Positions 1-5,034 are shown, counted from the stretch's first letter. The stretch: 5,922 nucleotides of DNA from an uncultured Peptococcaceae bacterium (GCA_958417755.1 CATZDY010000144.1:1-5922); one strand, 5' to 3'. Translations and numbers: made by a program. The notes: a model not told the origin generated them from the sequence alone.

Positions 1-45
1 GGAGGAATGTTGCTCATCCTTTACATCATACATTCGATTAAGCAA
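1..45 (-). CDS. possible 5' end of an unidentified gene running off the left edge
   Basis: Only 15 codons are visible, reading MLNRMYDVKDEQHSS from a TTG at 45-43. A GGGAGG ribosome-binding site at 57-52 sits six bases upstream. The frame is open to the window edge and lies on the same strand as the holin, about 150 bp downstream of it, where phage lysis cassettes often place the endolysin. The visible residues do not identify a family. An ATG at 33-31 in the same frame is an alternative start but is badly spaced from the SD. Low confidence: 15 open codons with an SD-like string can occur by chance. Confidence 0.15.
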   Translation of the reverse strand, partial: MLNRMYDVKDEQHSS

Positions 46-50
46 GTTGA

Positions 51-71
51 ACCTCCCTTCTTAAGGGAAGT
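51..71 (-). promoter_or_regulatory. hairpin covering the SD of the possible left-edge gene
   Basis: On the minus strand, ACTTCCCTT, loop AAG and AAGGGAGGT form a nine-pair stem with one G-U pair. The 3' arm contains the GGGAGG that would serve the possible start at 45. Neither side has a T-tract, so it is not a standard intrinsic terminator. An SD-sequestering role is inference and depends on the left-edge gene being real. Confidence 0.25.
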
Positions 72-193
72 CACTGACCACCAAACCATAACGCCGCCTT
101 GCTTGTAACACATGCCAGGAATGCATAGCCAAACTATTTGCTATGTGAAATAAATTGCAATCTAAAATCCCCCATCCCCTGGAGAAACTTCCT

Positions 194-514
194 TTAAGCC
201 TTAGGGCTCTCTTCCTCTTCCCTATCTTTTTGGGGTTGTACCACAAAGGTTTGATGCAAACCAATGCCCGCACCAGCACAAAGAATCCCTTGGACAATGC
301 CGGTGAAAAAAGCCAGGGCAACCTCCCCAGGGTTATTTATGGAGGAAGTGGCCAGCACCCAGAGGGTAGCCAATACCATGCAGATGACCATCAAAAGGCC
401 GGGAATATATTTATCCCTGACTTGGGACTCCTTAAAACACCGCCCTAAGACCACAGCCACAGCCACTAAGCACAGCAATTCTGGTTTGATGTATTCCATG
501 ATATCGATTTCCAA
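194..514 (-). CDS. Hol44-like phage holin (holin superfamily V type)
   Basis: A 106-residue small membrane protein. Holins of this kind collect in the cytoplasmic membrane and open it at a set time, giving the endolysin access to peptidoglycan. Three hydrophobic stretches are visible at about residues 12-25, 36-57 and 64-87, followed by a highly charged tail from 94. The string MEYIKPELL near the N-terminus, the VLATSSINN turn and the FTGIVQGILCAGAG stretch are the pattern I associate with the clostridial Hol44 holin family. I chose the TTG at 514 because AGGAGG (528-523) lies eight bases upstream. A GTG at 523 overlaps the SD itself, and the ATG at 499 is too far away. It lies 165 bp downstream of the coiled-coil gene on the same strand, as in a phage lysis cassette. 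No complete endolysin gene follows before the window ends. Confidence 0.8.
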   Translation of the reverse strand: MEIDIMEYIKPELLCLVAVAVVLGRCFKESQVRDKYIPGLLMVICMVLATLWVLATSSINNPGEVALAFFTGIVQGILCAGAGIGLHQTFVVQPQKDREEEESPKA

Positions 515-679
515 GTCAAACACCTCCTTTTTAATTTATGATATAGGTGTTGCGAAAAACCGGTTGCCTAATAAAATGCTTACCTTCCCCAGGCTTTTTC
601 CAGTCTCCGTTCTTTCTGCCAACTTACGCCATATATTCAATTTATTCAACTTAACCTGCTTTAATCCCCCTTCTTTGTT

Positions 680-1021
680 TTAATTCCCTTCCTTGCGCCG
701 GACAAGAACTTGCCCGTGGTCCCGTTCCAGGTGCTCATCCAGCCTCCGGTGGGCGCTTTTGGTGGATTCATGGGCCTTGGAGGATAAGCTGGCAATATCC
801 ATCAATTGCTTGCTTATCTCATCAATGCGCCCCTCCAACCGGTTGATATCATCATTGAGCCGCCGCTCAATCCGGGCCACACTTTCCTTGATATATTGCA
901 AGTCAGTGTGCAAACTACCTTCCTCTATGCCTGCGTCCCTGCTGGCGGTTTGGCGGCCCAAATAAAAAGACGCCACAGCCAAAGACACCCCAACCAAAGC
1001 AATGGCCACATTTACATCCAT
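680..1021 (-). CDS. small membrane-anchored coiled-coil protein of prophage lysis-region type
   Basis: A 113-residue protein. Residues about 5-21 (VAIALVGVSLAVASFYL) form one membrane-spanning or signal-anchor helix. This is followed by GRQTASRDAGIEEG and then a long charged heptad-like helix at about 40-100 (KESVARIERRLNDDINRLEG and on), which probably makes a coiled coil. Small proteins with this layout often sit just upstream of holins in clostridial prophages. Their exact role is not established, and the arrangement loosely recalls the XhlA accessory lysis proteins, which instead carry the membrane segment at the C-terminus. The start is ATG 1021, with AGGAGGTG (1035-1028) six bases upstream. 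The open frame extends upstream to 1282, but that part has no SD and an implausible composition. The stop is TAA, and the same frame stays open for 47 more codons after it. Function is inferred from layout and neighbourhood only. Confidence 0.7.
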   Translation of the reverse strand: MDVNVAIALVGVSLAVASFYLGRQTASRDAGIEEGSLHTDLQYIKESVARIERRLNDDINRLEGRIDEISKQLMDIASLSSKAHESTKSAHRRLDEHLERDHGQVLVRRKEGN

Positions 1022-1154
1022 ATACTTCACCTCCTGTTTGCAGCCTGTGATACACTGCAATGGTAAAAAACACGCGAAAAACAAACATCCTGCCTTTTCT
1101 GGGGAATCTGTTCTTGCCAATCTGAAACAACAGGCTATTCTGGCCAAGGAACAA

Positions 1155-1174
1155 TTTGCCCACCCTTGGGCAAA
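1155..1174. repeat. perfect 8-bp inverted repeat (hairpin)
   Basis: TTTGCCCA, loop CCCT and TGGGCAAA form a perfect eight-pair stem with a four-base loop. No clear T-tract follows on either strand, although minus has TTGTTCC beyond it. It lies about 130 bp upstream of the coiled-coil gene. Its role is unknown. Confidence 0.4.
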
Positions 1175-1271
1175 GCCAGGTCCTGCAAAAGAAAAACCTT
1201 TGTCCCCAGGAAAAATACTCCCAACGCAACAAAACCTCCCTGTCAATGAACCAAGGCCTTGTGCTTCTAAG

Positions 1272-1298
1272 AAAAAAACCAAGGATAAAAAACCCTGG
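1272..1298 (-). terminator. candidate intrinsic terminator on minus
   Basis: On the minus strand, CCAGGG (1298-1293) pairs with CCTTGG (1284-1279), including one G-U pair, across an eight-base T-rich loop. Seven consecutive T residues follow (1278-1272). The stem is modest but the tail is good. It starts 28 bp beyond the stop of the candidate ORF at 1326 and would insulate it from the phage-type genes downstream. Confidence 0.4.
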
Positions 1299-1325
1299 CT
1301 TTTGCTACCTGTGCCTTTCCTGGCT

Positions 1326-1586
1326 TCAAGAAAACAGAGGACCTAACAATCCCCAAGGAGCAAACCTTTGCCCCAACCAGGACATAAGAATCATGCATGG
1401 AGAAAACCAAGAGCCATATTGTAAAGCCTCCCCCAAGGCATCCTCCTGTGCTGCCAGTTGTGGCAATGATACAACATGTAGCAAAAAAGCTTTTCTAGGC
1501 CCCTGCACCAGGGAAATAGGGCTATCTCCAGTCTGATTTTCCTGGATAAAATCCAGCCAGAAAGCCAGCGCCCCTATGTAATCCAA
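1326..1586 (-). CDS. candidate small gene, unknown function
   Basis: An 86-codon frame from TTG 1586 to TGA 1326, beginning MDYIGALAFWLDFIQ. I do not recognise a family. The first two thirds have a balanced, protein-like mix with acidic and aliphatic residues. The last 30 residues are rich in Trp, Phe, Leu and Gly (for example MILMSWLGQRFAPWGLLG) and could associate with a membrane. Signals support it: an extended -10 promoter at 1620-1612, an SD-like AAAAGGA at 1603-1597 ten bases before the TTG, and a T-tailed hairpin 28 bp after the stop. Against it are the TTG start, the very short predicted leader, overlapping open frames on the opposite strand and no known relatives. The frame stays open further upstream to a TTG at 1637, but that lies at the promoter -35 and has no SD. 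Confidence 0.3.
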   Translation of the reverse strand: MDYIGALAFWLDFIQENQTGDSPISLVQGPRKAFLLHVVSLPQLAAQEDALGEALQYGSWFSPCMILMSWLGQRFAPWGLLGPLFS

Positions 1587-1611
1587 GCCCAGGACATCCT
1601 TTTCTAAGTGG

Positions 1612-1637
1612 ATTATAACACAGCAAAAGGCTGGCAA
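1612..1637 (-). promoter_or_regulatory. candidate extended -10 promoter on minus
   Basis: The minus strand reads TGTTATAAT (1620-1612), a perfect TATAAT with the TGn extension. A TTGCCA at 1637-1632 is the nearest -35-like hexamer, but its 14-bp spacer is short, so activity would rest on the extended -10. A start site near 1605 would place the SD of the 1326-1586 ORF at once behind it. Confidence 0.35.
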
Positions 1638-1883
1638 AGTCTCATCATTGTTGCAAGTTTTTCACCAGTAAAACGTTGCTTTTGCTTCCAGGGCAAAATA
1701 AAATCCTGGCTCCTTGTCATATGACGCGAACCAGGCTTGGTATCATAAAAAATCAATTAAGCTTTTTCCAACAGAATAGGCGTATCCTTTGTTACACCTT
1801 TTTGAAGCAAAGTATCTACCCCGCTTCCCTGGGCACAACAAGGTATGCCACTGAAAAAAAGTGACCTTCCATTTGTCATTCAT

Positions 1884-1930
1884 CCAAAAAGAACCCCCAG
1901 CATAAAGCCTTTCCTAGGGATTCTTTTTGG
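1884..1930. terminator. bidirectional terminator-like inverted repeat downstream of merR
   Basis: CCAAAAAGAACCC (1884-1896) is complementary to GGG plus TTCTTTTTGG (1917-1930), with one bulged A. This gives 13 pairs around a 20-base loop. Each strand has an A-run before and a T-run (TTCTTTTT) within the 3' arm, the layout of a bidirectional intrinsic terminator. It starts about 100 bp beyond the merR stop. The long loop weakens the call. An alternative is the remnant of a small inverted-repeat element. Confidence 0.45.
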
Positions 1931-2033
1931 TCCTTTAGGCAGTATGCCAGCTTGTTGCCATCTGTTCCCCTGGCCTGCCTCCTATTTTTCATAGGAAAAA
2001 GCTATTATCCAGGAAAACAAGAGGCCAGGTATT

Positions 2034-2846
2034 TTATTGCACTGGCAGGGATATTTGCAGCAAATACTGGTCCGGATTTGCTGTGGTCACTTCATCCAAA
2101 AGATATTCCTCATAGGCATTGCCAGCAATTGCCAAACCCTGTTCCTGGGCAAAGGCAAAAAGTTCTTGGTACAGATTATCCGTATCCTCTGGGTTAACCC
2201 CTTGGGCATAGCCCTGCAAATAAGTGCCCCCAGGAATGGCGTCATTGGCATATTTCCCTTGCTGCAAATGGAACCAGAGATGGGAAACCACATGGGTCCG
2301 GCCTGGGCTTAGGTTTTCTTGGTTAATGGTAAATCCCACCGGATAGCCAAAGGAAATATGCTGTTTCTCGCAAGCAGCATAAAAATCCAGCCATACAGCG
2401 TCAGGTATCTCATCCTTGCCCAAATGAATGGGTCTGCTGGTAAACAGGGGGATGTCCGGTAAGTTGACCACTGCCAAGGAGGAGGTATCCCCGGACAAGC
2501 CCTCTTGCATGGCCCCCAAACGCCTGGCAATCATATCCTGCAAGCTCTCCAATTTGCGGATTTTTTGGGCAATCAACTGGTTTTGCTTTTCAAAGATAGC
2601 CCGGACCTTTTGGGGATCACGATGGCCCACATAGGCTTTGATTTCCCGCAAAGGCATGCCCAGGTTCTTTAAGGTGAGAATCACGGTTATCACATAGATT
2701 TGTTGATAAGAATAATACCGATAGCCATTCTCCGCCACATGGGCAGGGGAAAACAAACCAATTTGATCATAAAAAATCAAAGTTTTTCGGTTTAAACCCA
2801 CTAACTCGGCAAACTCACTGATGGAAAAATAATCAGCAATTTTCAT
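2034..2846 (-). CDS. MerR-family transcriptional regulator with GyrI/BmrR-like effector domain
   Basis: A 270-residue cytoplasmic regulator, the usual length for BmrR/TipA-type MerR proteins. The N-terminal winged helix-turn-helix spans about residues 8-75: SISEFAELVGLNRKTLIFYD, then GLFSP, NGYRYYS and LGMPLREIKAYV are the canonical MerR positions. A dimerising helix follows at about 80-120 (AIFEKQNQLIAQKIRKLESL). Residues about 125-268 form a GyrI-like effector-binding domain. Near its end, YEEYLLDE (245-252) carries the acidic residues that in BmrR-type domains contact cationic or lipophilic ligands. The start is ATG 2846 with GAGGAG five bases upstream. It is divergent from the MATE pump gene, and the shared region carries a MerR-type promoter, so activation of the pump on ligand binding and self-repression are likely. 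The ligand cannot be told from sequence. Confidence 0.92.
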   Translation of the reverse strand: MKIADYFSISEFAELVGLNRKTLIFYDQIGLFSPAHVAENGYRYYSYQQIYVITVILTLKNLGMPLREIKAYVGHRDPQKVRAIFEKQNQLIAQKIRKLESLQDMIARRLGAMQEGLSGDTSSLAVVNLPDIPLFTSRPIHLGKDEIPDAVWLDFYAACEKQHISFGYPVGFTINQENLSPGRTHVVSHLWFHLQQGKYANDAIPGGTYLQGYAQGVNPEDTDNLYQELFAFAQEQGLAIAGNAYEEYLLDEVTTANPDQYLLQISLPVQ

Positions 2847-2865
2847 TGTATCTCCTCAAAAAGCC

Positions 2866-2896
2866 TTGACTGTATTGTTACTATACAGCTTATGGT
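2866..2896 (+). promoter_or_regulatory. MerR-type promoter and dyad operator for the MATE gene
   Basis: A -35 TTGACT (2866-2871) and a -10 TATGGT (2891-2896) are 19 bp apart, the abnormally long spacer typical of MerR-activated promoters. The spacer is occupied by a perfect dyad, CTGTAT-tgttact-ATACAG (2870-2888). MerR proteins bind such dyads and twist the DNA to align the two hexamers. The placement predicts that the 2034-2846 regulator represses without ligand and activates with it. Confidence 0.75.
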
Positions 2897-2911
2897 ATAT
2901 GGTATATGGTA
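2891..2911 (+). repeat. three exact tandem copies of TATGGTA
   Basis: Three contiguous seven-base units fill 2891-2911 exactly. The first copy supplies the -10 hexamer of the pump promoter. The complement (TACCAT) within the middle copies can serve as a -10 for the divergent promoter. Such a tract could change copy number by slippage, but nothing in one sequence proves that it does. Confidence 0.8.
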
Positions 2912-2927
2912 TCTGCTATAACGTCAA
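2899..2927 (-). promoter_or_regulatory. candidate merR promoter
   Basis: On minus, TTGACG (2927-2922) is followed after 17 bp by TACCAT (2904-2899), a four-of-six match to TATAAT. The start would lie just upstream of the dyad bound by the regulator, so MerR would sit on its own early transcribed region. A TATAGT at 2884-2879 inside the dyad is another possible -10, but without a clear -35. Confidence 0.4.
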
Positions 2928-2958
2928 GGGCAAAACCAGGGATAGGAGGCTTTTTGAT

Positions 2959-4281
2959 ATGCTTGACCAAAACCAGGCAAGACTAAAAACATTGTTTCAA
3001 TACGTGCTGCCCTCTGTGGGGGGGCTTTTGGTGGCCTTTATTTATGTGGTGGTGGACGGCATTTTTGTGGGCCAAGGGATTGGGGTTCACGCCTTAGGGG
3101 CTGTGAATATTGTCCTGCCTTTTGTGACCATTGCGGCAGCCTTTTTTTCCATGATTGCCATTGGCGGTTCAACAGTCATTGCCGTGCGCCAGGGACGGGG
3201 TGATCACAAAGGAGCCAATGAAGCCTTTATGACCTCCCTGATCCTGGGCCTGGTTTGCGGATTGGGAGTCACGGCTGCAGGCATGCTCCTGCCAGCACCA
3301 ATATCCCGTCTCTTGGGGGCCAGCCCCACCTTTTTACCCCTGTCCGCAGAGTACATGTTTTACATGTCCATGTTTTTTGTCTTTTGGGCTTTGAGCATCT
3401 GCCTGGCTGCCTATGTGCGCAATGACGGCGCGCCGGGACTGGCCTTCTGGGGCCTTTTCTCAGGCGCCCTGGCCAATATCTTTTTGGATTGGCTTTTCGT
3501 ATTCCCCTTGGCAATGGGTTTAAAGGGAGCTGCCCTTGCGTCCGGTTTGGGGGAAACCTTGGCCCTTTTGGTTTTAAGCACCCATTTCATCCGGAAACAA
3601 GGCCGTCTGCGCCTAACCAAGTTTACCCTTTCCCTGAAGCTTTGTGGCAAAATCATCAAAAGGGGTTTTCCGGAATTTGTGTCCCAACTGGGCGGCCCCG
3701 TCACAGTCCTTTGTTACAACCTTATCATTGGCAAGATGCTGGGAGACATGGGGATATCCGCTTTTAGTGTGCTCAATTACGTGTTTTCCATTTTCAATGC
3801 CATTATTTTCGGTATATCCGAAGGAATTCAGCCTTTGTGGGGCCAAAGCTATGGCGAAAAGAACCAAAACAATCTCAAGTATTATTTCCGCACAGGCCTG
3901 TTGCTCAACCTGGTGGCATCCACAGCCTTCTACGGCCTTGTGGTCATCTGGGGAGAACCCATTGTGCATATTTTCAATGGTGACCCCCAATTGGCCAGCC
4001 TTGCCACAGCTGCTTTTCCGGCCTTTGGCTGGTCCTTCATCTTCATGGGGGCCAATACCATCATGGTGGCGTATCTCTATTCCACCAAGCGCACCATGCA
4101 GTCCACCATCATTTCCTTAAGCCGGAGTTTGCTTTTCAAGGTGCCGGCCATCTTGTTTATCCCCATGCTCTTGGGGACAAGCAGCATCTGGCATACCGCA
4201 GGAATTGCCGAAGCCCTCACCTGCATCCTGGGTATCATCCTGGTCAAGGCTTCGGAGCGCCAGGGCATCCGGTTCAAATAA
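2959..4281 (+). CDS. MATE-family multidrug efflux transporter, MepA-like
   Basis: A 440-residue inner-membrane antiporter, full length for the family, which exports cationic drugs or metabolites in exchange for sodium ions or protons. About twelve hydrophobic segments in two homologous halves can be followed along the protein. The first helix carries YVVVDGIFVG, with Asp33 at the conserved acidic position of MepA/NorM-type pumps. IAIGGSTVIAVRQGRGD follows helix 2, RNDGAPG lies in the first half, and GISEGIQPLWGQSYGEKN is the matching second-half motif. I chose ATG 2959 because AGGAGG (2944-2949) lies nine bases upstream. The frame is open further 5', but that part overlaps the promoter and heptamer tract and has no SD. 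It is divergent from the MerR gene and very likely its target. The substrate cannot be assigned. Confidence 0.93.
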   Translation: MLDQNQARLKTLFQYVLPSVGGLLVAFIYVVVDGIFVGQGIGVHALGAVNIVLPFVTIAAAFFSMIAIGGSTVIAVRQGRGDHKGANEAFMTSLILGLVCGLGVTAAGMLLPAPISRLLGASPTFLPLSAEYMFYMSMFFVFWALSICLAAYVRNDGAPGLAFWGLFSGALANIFLDWLFVFPLAMGLKGAALASGLGETLALLVLSTHFIRKQGRLRLTKFTLSLKLCGKIIKRGFPEFVSQLGGPVTVLCYNLIIGKMLGDMGISAFSVLNYVFSIFNAIIFGISEGIQPLWGQSYGEKNQNNLKYYFRTGLLLNLVASTAFYGLVVIWGEPIVHIFNGDPQLASLATAAFPAFGWSFIFMGANTIMVAYLYSTKRTMQSTIISLSRSLLFKVPAILFIPMLLGTSSIWHTAGIAEALTCILGIILVKASERQGIRFK

Positions 4282-4307
4282 AAATGATTCCTAGGGATAT
4301 AGGAAAA

Positions 4308-4327
4308 GGGCGGGGCATGCCCCGCCC
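4308..4327. terminator. perfect 20-bp GC-rich palindrome after the MATE gene
   Basis: GGGCGGGGCATGCCCCGCCC is a perfect palindrome, able to form a very strong stem of eight or nine pairs. It begins 26 bp beyond the MATE stop. The T-tract that would make a classic terminator (TTTTCC) follows on the minus strand; on plus only ATCCAAAG follows. A weaker stem, TCCTA/TAGGA (4289-4304), lies just before it. It probably ends or stabilises the MATE transcript, or blocks antisense transcription coming from the right. Confidence 0.6.
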
Positions 4328-4397
4328 ATCCAAAGCACTAAGCTTTTAGATGCCCCTGGGCTGGAAAAGATATAGAAACCATTTTTTAAATGATGTA

Positions 4398-4432
4398 TTG
4401 TGTTTGTAATATAATTTATTGTAAAGAGGTGG
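4398..4432 (+). promoter_or_regulatory. promoter region, possible operator and SD of the toxin-antitoxin operon
   Basis: A perfect TATAAT lies at 4410-4415 with no convincing -35 at standard spacing. Two TTGTAA direct repeats (4404-4409 and 4419-4424) and a related TTGTGT (4398-4403) flank it. They could be half-sites for the ribbon-helix-helix antitoxin, which in this family represses its own operon. The SD AGAGGTGG (4425-4432) sits six bases before the antitoxin ATG. The operator role is inference. Confidence 0.45.
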
Positions 4433-4438
4433 TTCTGT

Positions 4439-4714
4439 ATGGCAAAAGATACTGTGATTAACATTCGTATTGATTCGGCAACCAAGCAGGCAATTGAAGC
4501 CTTGTATGCCCAATTTGGCATTACTGTTTCAGATGCAGTCAATATTTTCTTTCATCAATCTTTGATGGAAGGTGGTCTTCCTTTTGCAATGAAAAAGCCA
4601 CGTTATAATAAGGAAACCGAAGAGGCCATACAAGAAGCCCACGCTATATCTACTGGAAAAATATCCGCTAAGCCCCAAAGCGTAGATAGTTTTTTGAAAG
4701 AAATGGGACTTTGA
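4439..4714 (+). CDS. RelB/DinJ-family antitoxin
   Basis: A 91-residue protein. Its N-terminus TVINIRIDSATKQAIEALYA continues through FGITVSDAVNIFF to EGGLPF, the ribbon-helix-helix dimerisation and DNA-binding domain of DinJ-type antitoxins at about residues 5-52. The C-terminal part (55-91) is charged, as expected of the flexible region that wraps the toxin, and ends SVDSFLKEMGL. In the family it neutralises the YafQ/RelE toxin and represses the operon. The start is ATG 4439 with a clear SD. The stop TGA overlaps the toxin ATG by one base (TGATG), which indicates translational coupling. The cassette reads as more AT-rich than the MATE gene, consistent with separate acquisition. Confidence 0.9.
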   Translation: MAKDTVINIRIDSATKQAIEALYAQFGITVSDAVNIFFHQSLMEGGLPFAMKKPRYNKETEEAIQEAHAISTGKISAKPQSVDSFLKEMGL

Positions 4715-4965
4715 TGCGAGAAGTCTATTATACCAATAGGTTCCGTAAGGACTTCAAATTGGCGATAAAACGAGGGCTAGATATGACGCTCATCCAAACA
4801 GTGATGAAAGACCTGGAAAATGAAATTGTATTAGAGCAAAAGTATCAAGAACATCCTTTAAGCAATCAATATATTGGATGCCGAGAATGCCATATCCAGC
4901 CTGACTGGTTGCTGATTTATCAACTTGACGGGAATTGTATTACATTTGTACGTACCGGCTCCTAG
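4714..4965 (+). CDS. YafQ-family (RelE superfamily) mRNA interferase toxin, probably inactivated by a C-terminal stop
   Basis: An 83-residue product. YafQ-type toxins cut mRNA on the ribosome. The fold's conserved positions are present: EHPLSNQY with His47, and CRECHIQPDWLLIY with His60, Asp64 and Trp65, equivalent to YafQ His50, His63, Asp67 and Trp68 at a constant offset of three. The family then expects RTGS-His-x-x-Leu-Phe. Here RTGS is followed by TAG (4963-4965), then in frame GCG GAT TTG TTT (A-D-L-F) and a second TAG (4978-4980). The first stop therefore replaces the codon for the catalytic His (YafQ His87) and removes the conserved Phe (Phe91), leaving the rest intact. I chose ATG 4714, coupled to the antitoxin stop, over a TTG at 4711. 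Toxicity is probably lost or strongly reduced. Readthrough of the TAG would restore only an approximate full-length protein. Confidence 0.88.
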   Translation: MREVYYTNRFRKDFKLAIKRGLDMTLIQTVMKDLENEIVLEQKYQEHPLSNQYIGCRECHIQPDWLLIYQLDGNCITFVRTGS

Positions 4966-4996
4966 GCGGATTTGTTTTAGGAGCTGTTTGTTTTGT
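4956..4996 (+). terminator. intrinsic terminator of the toxin-antitoxin operon, overlapping the toxin end
   Basis: CGGCTCCTA (4956-4964) pairs with TAGGAGCTG (4978-4986), nine pairs with one G-U, across a 13-base loop. TTTGTTTTGT (4987-4996) follows. The 5' arm lies in the last toxin codons and includes the first two bases of the TAG; the 3' arm begins with the second in-frame TAG. Confidence 0.65.
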
Positions 4997-5007
4997 AAAA
5001 TAACAAT

Positions 5008-5034
5008 AGGAAGTATAGCAGTGTTATGCTTCCT
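5008..5034. repeat. 12-pair imperfect hairpin between the convergent genes
   Basis: AGGAAGTATAGC, loop AGT and GTTATGCTTCCT pair fully in a plus-strand RNA, with two G-U pairs; on minus these become two C-A mismatches. The minus side is followed by ATTGTTATTTTAC, so it may help end the 5065-5922 transcript. It also lies about 30 bp beyond that gene's stop, where DGR systems often have a hairpin close to the variable region. Confidence 0.5.

Larger units (their letters stand above)
1022..2033. other. 1-kb stretch between phage-type genes and merR, no recognised gene
   Basis: No conserved family was recognised here on either strand. Individual signals are listed separately: a hairpin at 1155-1174, a T-tailed hairpin at 1272-1298, an 86-codon ORF at 1326-1586 with promoter and SD, and an inverted repeat at 1884-1930. 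A 40-aa minus ORF at 1757-1879 (TPILLEKA at its C-terminus) lacks a good SD. A small perfect stem, TCCTAT/ATAGGA with loop TTTTC (1980-1996), lies about 40 bp beyond the merR stop without a T-tract. The stretch could be degraded phage DNA or a spacer carrying small genes. Confidence 0.5.

Noticed and set aside
155..683. Plus-strand ORFs opposite the holin and the gap after the coiled-coil gene
   Set aside because: They are shadow frames of the holin without SDs or recognisable motifs.
1022..1282. Upstream extension of the coiled-coil gene frame
   Set aside because: The strong SD at 1035-1028 fixes the start at 1021, and the extension has implausible composition and no SD.
1393..1536. Plus-strand 47-codon ORF with five Cys residues (10, 19, 23, 29, 38), resembling a small secreted or RiPP-type peptide
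   Set aside because: It is exactly antisense to the better supported 1326-1586 frame, has only a weak AGGA upstream, no leader-like segment and no maturation genes nearby.
2866..2958. 31-codon N-terminal extension of the MATE protein
   Set aside because: It runs through the -35, dyad and heptamer tract of the gene's own promoter; AGGAGG is correctly placed for ATG 2959.
3269..4120. Several 80-160 codon frames overlapping the MATE gene
   Set aside because: They are shadows of a full-length, well conserved membrane protein.
4291..4542. Minus-strand 83-codon ORF over the antitoxin start
   Set aside because: It covers the antitoxin promoter and 5' end, crosses the GC palindrome and has no SD or family resemblance.
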